Part shown: positions 24,238 through 36,429 of the stretch, in pieces
Position numbering within the stretch: the first letter of the stretch is position 1
Layout of the letters: each line of letters opens with the position of its first letter
Source of the DNA: Anisus vortex
Lineage: Eukaryota > Mollusca > Gastropoda > Planorbidae
Direction: 5' to 3'
Assembly: GCA_949126835.1 (NCBI GenBank)
Contig: CASBPS010000041.1
Location: 17,501 to 81,500 of the forward strand
DNA length: 64,000 bases
Notes under the pieces: generated by a model
The model's input: only the letters and a program-made list of their open reading frames with translations
Told to the model about the DNA's origin: nothing
Databases searched by the model: none
Program-made: the position numbers and the translations under genes

Positions 24238-26440
24238 GTGGAAAAGCCAAAACCACAAATCTGCTTTTGTACGGCCAGAAAAGGAGCCAAAACCAGAAAT
24301 CTGCTTTTCAAGTCGTTGTACGGTTGCTGGAGAAGCCAAAACCACAAATCTGCTTTTGTACGGCCATTAGAGAAGCCAAAACCACAAATCTGCTGTATTA
24401 CGGCGAAAAGAGAAGCCAAAACCACAAATCTGCGTTTTAAGTCCATGTACGGCCAGAAAAGAAGCCAAAACTAGAAATCTGCTATTCAAGTCGTTGTACG
24501 GATTGTGGAAAAGCTAAAACCACAAATCTGCTTTTGTACGGCCAGAAAAGGAGCCAAAACCTGAAATCTGCTTTTCAAGTCGTTGTACGGTTTCTGGAGA
24601 AGCAAAAACCACAAATCTGCTTTTGTACGGCCATTAGAGAAGCCAAAACCACAAATCTGCTGTATTACGGCAAAAAGAGGAGCCAAAACCACAAATCTGC
24701 TATTCAAGTCGTTGTACGGCCAGAACAGAAGCAGCATTACCACAAATCTGCTATTCAAGTCGTTGTACGGATTGTGGAAAAGCTAAACCCACAAATCTGC
24801 TTTTGTACGGCCAGTAGAGAAGCCAAAACCACAAATCTGCTGTATTACGGAGAAAAGAGAAGCCAAAACCACAAATCTGCTATTCAAGTCGTTGTACGGC
24901 CAGAACAGAAGCACCATTACCACAAATCTGCTAGTCAAGTCGTTGTACGGTTTGTGGAGAAGCCAAAACTACAAATCTGCGTTTTAAGTCCTTGTACGGC
25001 CAGAAAAGAAGCCAAAACTAGAAATCTGCTATTGAAGTCGTTGTACGGATTGTGGAAAAACCAAAACCACAAATATGCTGTTTTACGGCCAGAAAAGAAG
25101 CCAAAACAAGAAATCTGCTATTCAAGTCGTTGTACGGATTGTGGAAAAGCTAAAACCACAAATCTGCTTTTGTACGGCCAGAAAAGGAGCCAAAACCAGA
25201 AATCTGCTTTTCAAGTCGTTGTACGGTTTCTGGAGAAGCCGAAACCACAAATCTGCTGTATTAAGGTGAAAAGAGAAGCCAAAACCACAAATCTGCTATT
25301 CAAGTCGTTGTAAGGCCAGAACAGAAGCACCATTACCACAAATCTGCTAGTCAAGTCGTTGTACAATTTGTGGAGAAGCCAAAACAACAAATCTGCGTTT
25401 TAAGTCCTTGTACGGCCAGAAAAGAAGCCAAAACTAGAAATCTGCTATTCAAGTCGTTGTACGGATTGTGGAAAAGCCAAAACCACAAATCTGCTTTTGT
25501 ACGGCCAGAAAAGGAGCCAAAACCAGAAATCTGCTATTCAAGACGTTGTACGGATTGTGGAAAAGCCAAAACCACAAATCTGCTTTTGTACGGCCAGAAA
25601 AGGAGCCAAAACCAGAAATCTGCTTTTCAAGTCGTTGTACGGTTTCTGGAGAAGCCAAAACCACAAATCTGCTTTTGTACGGCCAGTAGAGAAGCCAAAA
25701 CCACAAATCTGCTGTATTACGGCGAAAAGAGAAGCCAAAACCACAAATCTGCTATTCAAGTCGTTGTACGGCCAGAACAGAAGCAGCATTACCACAAATC
25801 TGCTAGTCAAGTCGTTGTACGGTTTGTGGAGAAGTAAAAACAGCAAATCTGCTTTTTAAGTCCTTGTACGGCCAGTAAAGAAGCCAAAACTAGAAATCTG
25901 CTATTCAAGTCGTTGTACGGATTGTGGAAAAGCTAAAACCACAAATCTGCTTTTGTACGGCCAGAAAAGGAGCCAAAACCAGAAATCTGCTTTTCAAGTC
26001 GTTGTACGGTTTCTGGAGAAGCCAAAACCACAAATCTGCTTTTGTACGGCCAGTAGAGAAGCCAAAACCACAAATCTGCTGTATTACGGCGAAAAGAGAA
26101 GCCAAAACCACAAATCTTCTATTCAAGTCGTTGTACTGCCAGAACAGAAGCACCATTACCACAAATCTGCTAGTCAAGTCGTTGTACGGTTTGTGGAGAA
26201 GCCAAAACAACAAATCTGCTTTTTAAGTCCTTGTACGGCCAGAAAAGAAGCCAAAACTAGAAATCTGCTATTCATGTCGTTGTACGGTTTGTGGAGAGAG
26301 CCAAAACCATAAATCTGCTGTGTTACGGCCAAAAGAGAAGCTAAAACCACAAATCCTCTTTTCAAGTCGTTGTACGGCCAGAAAAGGAGCCAAAACAAGA
26401 AATCTGCTATTCAAGTCGTTGTACGGACTGTGGAAACGCC
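24238..26440. repeat. Block D start: mosaic of new variant monomers
   Basis: The first ggccattagag monomer is at 24361 and the first gcagcatta landmark at 24731. Both are common from here to the window end and absent before. Parts match 35406-36000 at offset 11187 and 36677-37500 at offset 10772. A 367-bp tandem step is seen between 25538 and 25905. No gene is present. Confidence 0.8.
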
Positions 26441-28803
26441 AAAACCACAAATCTGCTTTTGTACGGCCAGTAGAGAAGCCAAAACCACAAATCTGCTGTT
26501 TTACGGCCAGAAAAGAAGCCAAAACAAGAAATCTGCTTTTCAAGTCGTTGTACGGTTTCTGGAGAAGCCAAAACCACAAATCTGCTTTTGTACGGCCAGT
26601 AGAGAAGCCAAAACCACAAATCTGCTGTATTACGGCGAAAAGAGAAGCCAAAACCACAAATCTGCTATTCAAGTCGTTGTACGGCCAGAACAGAAGCAGC
26701 ATTACCACAAATCTGCTAGTCAAGTCGTTGTACGGTTCGTGGAGAAGCCAAAACAGCAAATCTGCTTTTTAAGTCCTTGTACGGCCAGAAAAGGAGCCAA
26801 AACCAGAAATCTGCTTTTCAAGTCGTTGTACGGTTTCTGGAGAAGCCAAAACCACAAATCTGCTGTATTAAGGTGAAAAGAGAAGCCAAAACCACAAATC
26901 TGCTATTCAAGTCGTTGTAAGGCCAGAACAGAAGCACCATTACCACAAATCTGCTAGTCAAGTCGTTGTACAATTTGTGGAGAAGCCAAAACAACAAATC
27001 TGCGTTTTAAGTCCTTGTACGGCCAGAAAAGAAGCCAAAACTAGAAATCTGCTATTCAAGTCGTTGTACGGATTGTGGAAAAGCCAAAACCACAAATCTG
27101 CTTTTGTACGGCCAGAAAAGGAGCCAAAACCAGAAATCTGCTATTCAAGACGTTGTACGGATTGTGGAAAAGCCAAAACCACAAATCTGCTTTTGTACGG
27201 CCAGAAAAGGAGCCAAAACCAGAAATCTGCTTTTCAAGTCGTTGTACGGTTTCTGGAGAAGCCAAAACCACAAATCTGCTTTTGTACGGCCATTAGAGAA
27301 GCCAAAACCACAAATCTGCTGTATTTCGGCGAAAAGAGAAGCCAAAACCACAAATCTGCTATTCAAGTCGTTGTACGACCAGAACAGAAGCAGCATTACC
27401 ACAAATCTTCTATTCAAGTCGTTGTACGGATTGTGGAAAAGCTAAAACCACAAATCTGCTTTTGTACGGCCAGTAGAGAAGCCAAAACCACAAATCTGCT
27501 TTATTACGGAGAAAAGAGAAGCCAAAACCACAAATCTGCTATTCAAGTCGTTGTACGGCCAGAATAGAAGCACCATTACCACAAATCTGCTAGTCAAGTC
27601 GTTGTACGGTTTGTGGAGAAGCCAAAAACTACAAATCTGCGTTTTAAGTCCTTGTACGGCCAGAAAAGAAGCCAAAACTAGAAATCTGCTATTGAAGTCG
27701 TTGTACGGATTGTGGAAAAACCAAAACCACAAATCTGCTGTTTTACGGCCAGAAAAGAAGCCAAAACAAGAAATCTGCTATTCAAGACGTTGTACGGATT
27801 GTGGAAAAGCCAAAACCACAAATCTGCTTTTGTACGGCCAGAAAAGGAGCCAAAACTAGAAATCTGCTATTCAAGTCGTTGTACGGATTGTGGAAACGCC
27901 AATACCACAAATCTGCTTTTGTACGGCCAGTAGAGAAGCCAAAACCACAAATCTGCTGTATTTTGGCGAAAAGAGAAGCCAAAACCACAAATCTACTATT
28001 CAAGTCGTTGTACGGCCAGAACAGAAGCAGCATTACCACAAATCTGCTAGTCAAGTCGTTGTACGGTTCGTGGAGAAGCCAAAACAGCAAATCTGCTTTT
28101 TAAGTCCTTGTACGGCCAGTAAAGAAGCCAAAACTAGAAATCTGCTATTCAAGTCGTTGTACGGTTTGTGGAGAGAGCCTAAACCATAAATCTGCTGTTT
28201 TACGGCCAAAAGAGAAGCCAAAACCATAAATCTGCTGTGTTACGGCCAAAAGAGAAGCTAAAAAAACAAATCTTTTTTTCAAGTCGTTGTATGGCCAGAA
28301 AAGGAGCCAAAACAAGAAATCTGCTATTCAAGTCGTTGTACGGACTGTGGAAAAGCCAAGACCACAAATCTGCTTTTGTACGGCCAGAAAAGGAGCCAAA
28401 ACCAGAAATCTGCTTTTCAAGTCGTTGTACGGTTTCTGGAGAAGCCAAAACCACAAATCTGCTTTGTACGGCCAGTAGAGAAGCCAAAACCACAAATCTG
28501 CTGTATTACGGCGAAAAGAGAAGCCAAAACCACAAATCTGCTATTCAAGTCGTTGTACGGCCAGAACAGAAGCACCATTACCACAAATCTGCTAGTCAAG
28601 TCGTTGTACGGTTTGTGGAGAAGCCAAAACAACAAATCTGCTGCTTTACGGCCAGAAAAGAAGCCAAAACAAGAAATCTGCTATTCAAGTCGTTGTACGG
28701 ATTGTGGAAAAGCTAAAACCACAAATCTGCTTTTGTACGGCCAGAAAAGGAGCCAAAACCAGAAATCTGCTTTTCAAGTCGTTGTACGGTTTCTGGAGAA
28801 GCC
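26441..28803. repeat. 2363-bp unit, copy 1
   Basis: Every landmark from about 26.45 kb to 28.8 kb recurs 2363 bases on. The translated frames compared are identical in both copies, for instance those starting at 26977 and 29340, or 28200 and 30563, so the two copies must be nearly identical in DNA. Shared private features include a tatttcggcg monomer, cttctattc near 27410 and a 7-A poly(A) monomer at 28260. Confidence 0.88.
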
Positions 28804-31166
28804 AAAACCACAAATCTGCTTTTGTACGGCCAGTAGAGAAGCCAAAACCACAAATCTGCTGTTTTACGGCCAGAAAAGAAGCCAAAACAAGAAATCTGCT
28901 TTTCAAGTCGTTGTACGGTTTCTGGAGAAGCCAAAACCACAAATCTGCTTTTGTACGGCCAGTAGAGAAGCCAAAACCACAAATCTGCTGTATTACGGCG
29001 AAAAGAGAAGCCAAAACCACAAATCTGCTATTCAAGTCGTTGTACGGCCAGAACAGAAGCAGCATTACCACAAATCTGCTAGTCAAGTCGTTGTACGGTT
29101 CGTGGAGAAGCCAAAACAGCAAATCTGCTTTTTAAGTCCTTGTACGGCCAGAAAAGGAGCCAAAACCAGAAATCTGCTTTTCAAGTCGTTGTACGGTTTC
29201 TGGAGAAGCCAAAACCACAAATCTGCTGTATTAAGGTGAAAAGAGAAGCCAAAACCACAAATCTGCTATTCAAGTCGTTGTAAGGCCAGAACAGAAGCAC
29301 CATTACCACAAATCTGCTAGTCAAGTCGTTGTACAATTTGTGGAGAAGCCAAAACAACAAATCTGCGTTTTAAGTCCTTGTACGGCCAGAAAAGAAGCCA
29401 AAACTAGAAATCTGCTATTCAAGTCGTTGTACGGATTGTGGAAAAGCCAAAACCACAAATCTGCTTTTGTACGGCCAGAAAAGGAGCCAAAACCAGAAAT
29501 CTGCTATTCAAGACGTTGTACGGATTGTGGAAAAGCCAAAACCACAAATCTGCTTTTGTACGGCCAGAAAAGGAGCCAAAACCAGAAATCTGCTTTTCAA
29601 GTCGTTGTACGGTTTCTGGAGAAGCCAAAACCACAAATCTGCTTTTGTACGGCCATTAGAGAAGCCAAAACCACAAATCTGCTGTATTTCGGCGAAAAGA
29701 GAAGCCAAAACCACAAATCTGCTATTCAAGTCGTTGTACGACCAGAACAGAAGCAGCATTACCACAAATCTTCTATTCAAGTCGTTGTACGGATTGTGGA
29801 AAAGCTAAAACCACAAATCTGCTTTTGTACGGCCAGTAGAGAAGCCAAAACCACAAATCTGCTTTATTACGGAGAAAAGAGAAGCCAAAACCACAAATCT
29901 GCTATTCAAGTCGTTGTACGGCCAGAATAGAAGCACCATTACCACAAATCTGCTAGTCAAGTCGTTGTACGGTTTGTGGAGAAGCCAAAAACTACAAATC
30001 TGCGTTTTAAGTCCTTGTACGGCCAGAAAAGAAGCCAAAACTAGAAATCTGCTATTGAAGTCGTTGTACGGATTGTGGAAAAACCAAAACCACAAATCTG
30101 CTGTTTTACGGCCAGAAAAGAAGCCAAAACAAGAAATCTGCTATTCAAGACGTTGTACGGATTGTGGAAAAGCCAAAACCACAAATCTGCTTTTGTACGG
30201 CCAGAAAAGGAGCCAAAACTAGAAATCTGCTATTCAAGTCGTTGTACGGATTGTGGAAACGCCAATACCACAAATCTGCTTTTGTACGGCCAGTAGAGAA
30301 GCCAAAACCACAAATCTGCTGTATTTTGGCGAAAAGAGAAGCCAAAACCACAAATCTACTATTCAAGTCGTTGTACGGCCAGAACAGAAGCAGCATTACC
30401 ACAAATCTGCTAGTCAAGTCGTTGTACGGTTCGTGGAGAAGCCAAAACAGCAAATCTGCTTTTTAAGTCCTTGTACGGCCAGTAAAGAAGCCAAAACTAG
30501 AAATCTGCTATTCAAGTCGTTGTACGGTTTGTGGAGAGAGCCTAAACCATAAATCTGCTGTTTTACGGCCAAAAGAGAAGCCAAAACCATAAATCTGCTG
30601 TGTTACGGCCAAAAGAGAAGCTAAAAAAACAAATCTTTTTTTCAAGTCGTTGTATGGCCAGAAAAGGAGCCAAAACAAGAAATCTGCTATTCAAGTCGTT
30701 GTACGGACTGTGGAAAAGCCAAGACCACAAATCTGCTTTTGTACGGCCAGAAAAGGAGCCAAAACCAGAAATCTGCTTTTCAAGTCGTTGTACGGTTTCT
30801 GGAGAAGCCAAAACCACAAATCTGCTTTGTACGGCCAGTAGAGAAGCCAAAACCACAAATCTGCTGTATTACGGCGAAAAGAGAAGCCAAAACCACAAAT
30901 CTGCTATTCAAGTCGTTGTACGGCCAGAACAGAAGCACCATTACCACAAATCTGCTAGTCAAGTCGTTGTACGGTTTGTGGAGAAGCCAAAACAACAAAT
31001 CTGCTGCTTTACGGCCAGAAAAGAAGCCAAAACAAGAAATCTGCTATTCAAGTCGTTGTACGGATTGTGGAAAAGCTAAAACCACAAATCTGCTTTTGTA
31101 CGGCCAGAAAAGGAGCCAAAACCAGAAATCTGCTTTTCAAGTCGTTGTACGGTTTCTGGAGAAGCC
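28804..31166. repeat. 2363-bp unit, copy 2
   Basis: This is the second near-identical copy, with the poly(A) monomer at 30623 (7 A). Both copies carry a one-base-short monomer reading ctttgtacgg (near 28460 and 30823) instead of cttttgtacgg. Identity ends near 31.2 kb, where the 358-bp repeats begin. Confidence 0.88.
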
Positions 31167-31292
31167 AAAACCACAAATCTGCTTTTGTACGTCCAGTAGA
31201 GAAGCCAAAACCACAAATCTGCTGTATTACGGAGAAAAGAGAAGCCAAAACCACAAATCTGCTATTCAAGTCGTTGTACGGCCAGAACAGAA
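30935..31292. repeat. 358-bp octamer, copy 1
   Basis: The landmark steps 30935, 31293, 31651 are each exactly 358. The unit equals the decamer minus positions 9 and 10 (49 + 50 = 99 bases), so position 8 is followed directly by a ctgctttacgg position-1 monomer. Confidence 0.9.
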
Positions 31293-31650
31293 GCACCATT
31301 ACCACAAATCTGCTAGTCAAGTCGTTGTACGGTTTGTGGAGAAGCCAAAACAACAAATCTGCTGCTTTACGGCCAGAAAAGAAGCCAAAACAAGAAATCT
31401 GCTATTCAAGTCGTTGTACGGATTGTGGAAAAGCTAAAACCACAAATCTGCTTTTGTACGGCCAGAAAAGGAGCCAAAACCAGAAATCTGCTTTTCAAGT
31501 CGTTGTACGGTTTCTGGAGAAGCCAAAACCACAAATCTGCTTTTGTACGTCCAGTAGAGAAGCCAAAACCACAAATCTGCTGTATTACGGAGAAAAGAGA
31601 AGCCAAAACCACAAATCTGCTATTCAAGTCGTTGTACGGCCAGAACAGAA
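31293..31650. repeat. 358-bp octamer, copy 2
   Basis: It has the same composition as the preceding octamer and almost the same sequence. The 46.9-47.3 kb region is homologous but has one 358-bp unit fewer, since the offset changes from 15975 to 15617 across it. Confidence 0.88.
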
Positions 31651-32213
31651 GCACCATTACCACAAATCTGCTAGTCAAGTCGTTGTACAATTTGTGGAGA
31701 AGCCAAAACAACAAATCTGCGTTTTAAGTCCTTGTACGGCCAGAAAAGAAGCCAAAACTAGAAATCTGCTATTCAAGTCGTTGTACGGATTGTGGAAAAG
31801 CCAAAACCACAAATCTGCTTTTGTACGGCCAGAAAAGGAGCCAAAACCAGAAATCTGCTATTCAAGTCGTTGTACGGATTGTGGAAAAGCTAAAACCACA
31901 AATCTGCTTTTGTACGGCCAGTAGAGAAGCCAAAACCACAAATCTGCTGTATTACGGAGAAAAGAGAAGCCAAAACCACAAATCTGCTATTCAAGTCGTT
32001 GTACGGCCAGAATAGAAGCACCATTACCACAAATCTGCTAGTCAAGTCGTTGTACGGTTTGTGGAGAAGCCAAAACTACAAATCTGCGTTTTAAGTCCTT
32101 GTACGGCCAGAAAAGAAGCCAAAACTAGAAATCTGCTATTGAAGTCGTTGTACGGATTGTGGAAAAACCAAAACCACAAATCTGCTGTTTTACGGCCAGA
32201 AAAGAAGCCAAAA
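31651..32213. repeat. Linking satellite segment between the 358- and 626-bp repeats
   Basis: Ordinary position 8-9-2-3 monomers with a cttgtggagaag/gttgtacaatttgtgg variant near 31687 and a gaatagaagcacc landmark at about 32015. It matches 47.3-47.8 kb at offset 15617. Nothing else was seen in it. Confidence 0.8.
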
Positions 32214-32839
32214 CAAGAAATCTGCTATTCAAGACGTTGTACGGATTGTGGAAAAGCCAAAACCACAAATCTGCTTTTGTACGGCCAGAAAAGGAGCCAA
32301 AACTAGAAATCTGCTATTCAAGTCGTTGTACGGATTGTGGAAATGCCAATACCACAAATCTGCTTTTGTACGGCCAGTAGAGAAGCCAAAACCACAAATC
32401 TGCTGTTTTACGGCCAGAAAAGAAGCCAAAACAAGAAATCTGCTTTTCAAGTCGTTGTACGGTTTCTGGAGAAGCCAAAACCACAAATCTGCTTTTGTAC
32501 GGCCAGTAGAGAAGCCAAAACCACAAATCTGCTGTATTACGGCGAAAAGAGAAGCCAAAACCACAAATCTGCTATTCAAGTCGTTGTACGGCCAGAACAG
32601 AAGCAGCATTACCACAAATCTGCTAGTCAAGTCGTTGTACGGTTCGTGGAGAAGCCAAAACAGCAAATCTGCTTTTTAAGTCCTTGTACGGCCAGTAAAG
32701 AAGCCAAAACTAGAAATCTGCTATTCAAGTCGTTGTACGGTTTGTGGAGAGAGCCTAAACCATAAATCTGCTGTTTTACGGCCAAAAGAGAAGCCAAAAC
32801 CATAAATCTGCTGTGTTACGGCCAAAAGAGAAGCTAAAA
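32214..32839. repeat. 626-bp unit, copy 1
   Basis: It is bounded by aaaac-aagaaatctg at both ends. The right end at 32836-32840 joins ctaaaa of a position-10-like context to caagaaatctg, whereas elsewhere this place holds the expanded poly(A) monomer. It matches copy 2 at offset 626 throughout. Confidence 0.85.
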
Positions 32840-33465
32840 CAAGAAATCTGCTATTCAAGACGTTGTACGGATTGTGGAAAAGCCAAAACCACAAATCTGC
32901 TTTTGTACGGCCAGAAAAGGAGCCAAAACTAGAAATCTGCTATTCAAGTCGTTGTACGGATTTTGGAAACGCCAATACCACAAATCTGCTTTTGTACGGC
33001 CAGTAGAGAAGCCAAAACCACAAATCTGCTGTTTTACGGCCAGAAAAGAAGCCAAAACAAGAAATCTGCTTTTCAAGTCGTTGTACGGTTTCTGGAGAAG
33101 CCAAAACCACAAATCTGCTTTTGTACGGCCAGTAGAGAAGCCAAAACCACAAATCTGCTGTATTACGGCGAAAAGAGAAGCCAAAACCACAAATCTGCTA
33201 TTCAAGTCTTTGTACCTCCAGAACAGAAGCAGCATTACCACAAATCTGCTAGTCAAGTCGTTGTACGGTTCGTGGAGAAGCCAAAACAGCAAATCTGCTT
33301 TTTAAGTCCTTGTACGGCCAGTAAAGAAGCCAAAACTAGAAATCTGCTATTCAAGTCGTTGTACGGTTTGTGGAGAGAGCCAAAACCATAAATCTGCTGT
33401 TTTACGGCCAAAAGAGAAGCCAAAACCATAAATCTGCTGTGTTACGGCCAAAAGAGAAGCTAAAA
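32840..33465. repeat. 626-bp unit, copy 2
   Basis: This is the second copy, ending in the poly(A) monomer (33462-33470, 9 A). It differs from copy 1 at several bases (for example gtacctcc near 33215 and ggattttgg near 32950). The pair is repeated at 47831-49082, offset 15617. Confidence 0.85.
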
Positions 33466-36429
33466 AAAAACAAATCTTTTTTTCAAGTCGTTGTATGGCC
33501 AGAAAAGGAGCCAAAACAAGAAATCTACTATTCAAGTCGTTGTACGGACTGTGGAAAAGCCAAAACCACAAATCTGCTTTTGTACGGCCAGAAAAGGAGC
33601 CAAAACCAGAAATCTGCTTTTCAAGTCGTTGTACGGTTTCTGGAGAAGCCAAAACCACAAATCTGCTGTTTTACGGCCAGAAAAGAAGCCAAAACAAGAA
33701 ATCTGCTATTCAAGTCGTTGTACGGATTGTGGAAAATCTAAAACCACAAATCTGCTTTTGTACGGCCAGAAAAGGAGCCAAAACCACAAATCTGCTATTC
33801 AAGTCGTTGTACGGCCAGAACAGAAGCACCATTACCACAAATCTGCTAGTCAAGTCGTTGTACGGTTTGTGGAGAAGCCAAAACAACAAATCTGCTTTTT
33901 AAGTCCTTGTACGGCCAGAAAAGAAGCCAAAACTAAAATCTGCTATTCAAGTCGTTGTACGGTTTGTGGAGAGAGCCAAAACCATAAATCTGCTGTTTTA
34001 CGGCCAGAAAAGAAGCCAAAACAAGAAATCTGCTATTCAAGTCGTTGTACGGATTGTGGAAAAGCTAAAACCAAAAATCTGCTTTTGTAGGGCCAGAAAA
34101 GGAGCCAAAACCAGAAATCTGCTTTTCAAGTCGTTGTACGGTTTCTGGAGAAGCCAAAACCACAAATCTGCTTTTGTACGGCCAGTAGAGAAGCCAAAAC
34201 CACAAATCTGCTGTATTACGGCGAAAAGAGAAGCCAAAACCACAAATCTGCTATTCAAGTCGTTGTACGGCCAGAACAGAAGCACCATTACCACAAATCT
34301 GTAAGTCAAGTCGTTGTACGGTTTGTGGAGAAGCCAAAACAACAAATCTGCTTTTTAAGTCCTTGTACGGCCAGAAAAGAAGCCAAAACTAGAAATCTGC
34401 TATTCAAGTCGTTGTACGGTTTGTGGAGAGAGCCAAAACCATAAATCTGCTGCTTTACGGCCAGAAAAAAAGCCAAAACAAGAAATCTGATATTCAAGTC
34501 GTTGTACGGATTGTGGAAAAGCTAAAACCACAAATCTGCTTTTGTACGGCCAGAAAAGGAGCCAAAACCAGAAATCTGCTTTTCAAGTCGTTGTACGGTT
34601 TCTGGAGAAGCCAAAACCACAAATCTGCTTTTGTACGTCCAGTAGAGAAGCCAAAACCACAAATCTGCTGTATTACGGAGAAAAGAGAAGCCAAAACCAC
34701 AAATCTGCTATTCAAGTCGTTGTACGGCCAGAACAGAAGCACCATTACCACAAATCTGCTAGTCAAGTCGTTGTACGGTTTGTGGAGAAGCCAAAACAAC
34801 AAATCTGCGTTTTAAGTCCTTGTACGGCCAGAAAAGAAGCCAAAACTAGAAATCTGCTATTCAAGTCGTTGTACGGATTGTGGAAAAACCAAAACCACAA
34901 ATCTGCATTTGTACGGCCAGAAAAGGAGCCAAAACCAGAAATCTGCTTTTCAAGTCGTTGTACAGTTTCTGGAGAAGCCAAAACCACAAATCTGCTGTTT
35001 CACGGCCAGAAAAGAAGCCAATACAAGAAATCTGCTATTCAAGACGTTGTACGGATTGTTGAAAAGCCAAAACCACAAATCTGCTTTTGTACGGCCAGAA
35101 AAGGAGCCAAAACCAGAAATCTGCTTTTCAAGTCGTTGTACAGTTTCTGGAGAAGCCAAAACCACAAATCTGCTTTTGTACGGCCAGTAGAGAAGCCAAA
35201 ACCACAAATCTGCTGTATTACGGCGAAAAGAGAAGCCAAAACCACAAATCTGCTATTCAAGTCGTTGTACGGCCAGAACAGAAGCACCATTACCACAAAT
35301 CTGCTAGTCAAGTCGTTGTACGGTTTGTGGAGAAGCCAAAACAACAAATCTGCGTTTTAAGTCCATGTACGGCCAGAAAAGAAGCCAAAACTAGAAATCT
35401 GCTATTCAAGTCGTTGTACGGATTGTGGAAAAGCCAAAACCACAAATCTGCTTTTGTACGGCCAGAAAAGGAGCCAAAACCAGAAATCTGCTTTTCAAGT
35501 CGTTGTACGGTTTCTGGAGAAGCCAAAACCACAAATCTGCTTTTGTACGGCCATTAGAGAAGCCAAAACCACAAATCTGCTGTATTACGGCGAAAAGAGA
35601 AGCCAAAACCACAAATCTGCGTTTTAAGTCCATGTACGGCCAGAAAAGAAGCCAAAACTAGAAATCTGCTATTCAAGTCGTTGTACGGATTGTGGAAAAG
35701 CTAAAACCACAAATCTGCTTTTGTACGGCCAGAAAAGGAGCCAAAACCTGAAATCTGCTTTTCAAGTCGTTGTACGGTTTCTGGAGAAGCAAAAACCACA
35801 AATCTGCTTTTGTACGGCCATTAGAGAAGCCAAAACCACAAATCTGCTGTATTACGGCGAAAAGAGGAGCCAAAACCACAAATCTGCTATTCAAGTCGTT
35901 GTACGGCCAGAACAGAAGCAGCATTACCACAAATCTGCTATTCAAGTCGTTGTACGGATTGTGGAAAAGCTAAAACCACAAATCTGCTTTTGTACGGCCA
36001 GTAGAGAAGCCAAAACCACAAATCTGCTGTATTACGGAGAAAAGAGAAGCCAAAACCACAAATCTGCTATTCAAGTCGTTGTACGGCCAGAACAGAAGCA
36101 GCATTACCACAAATCTGCTAGTCAAGTCGTTGTACGGTTTGTGGAGAAGCCAAAACAGCAAATCTGCTTTTTAAGTCCTTGTACGGCCAGAAAAGAAGCC
36201 AAAACTAGAAATCTGCTATTGAAGTCGTTGTACGGATTGTGGAAAAACCAAAACCACAAATCTGCTGTTTTACGGCCAGAAAAGAAGCCAAAACAAGAAA
36301 TCTGCTATTCAAGACGTTGTACGGATTGTGCAAAAGCCAAAACCACAAATCTGCTTTTTGTACGGCCAGAAAAGTGGCCAAAACTAGAAATCTGCTTTTT
36401 AAGTCGTTGTACGGTTTCTGGAGAAGCCA
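33466..36429. repeat. Block D satellite between the 626- and 4473-bp repeats
   Basis: 33.5-34.8 kb follows the block C order, with the poly(A) monomer, a 48-bp monomer near 33930 and two decamer-like units at offset 457 (34037 and 34494). 34.8-36.4 kb has the ggccattagag and gcagcatta variants and is repeated at 39.7-40.9 kb (offset 4930) and 44.2-46.0 kb (offset 9403). One monomer near 36355 has an extra T (ctttttgtacgg) and aagtggcc. The same combination recurs at 45760, 56627 and 61797. Confidence 0.82.

Noticed and set aside
28460..28480. Frameshift in a gene at the ctttgtacgg monomer
   Set aside because: It is a one-base-short monomer duplicated at 30823. With no gene in the window it is only a length variant.
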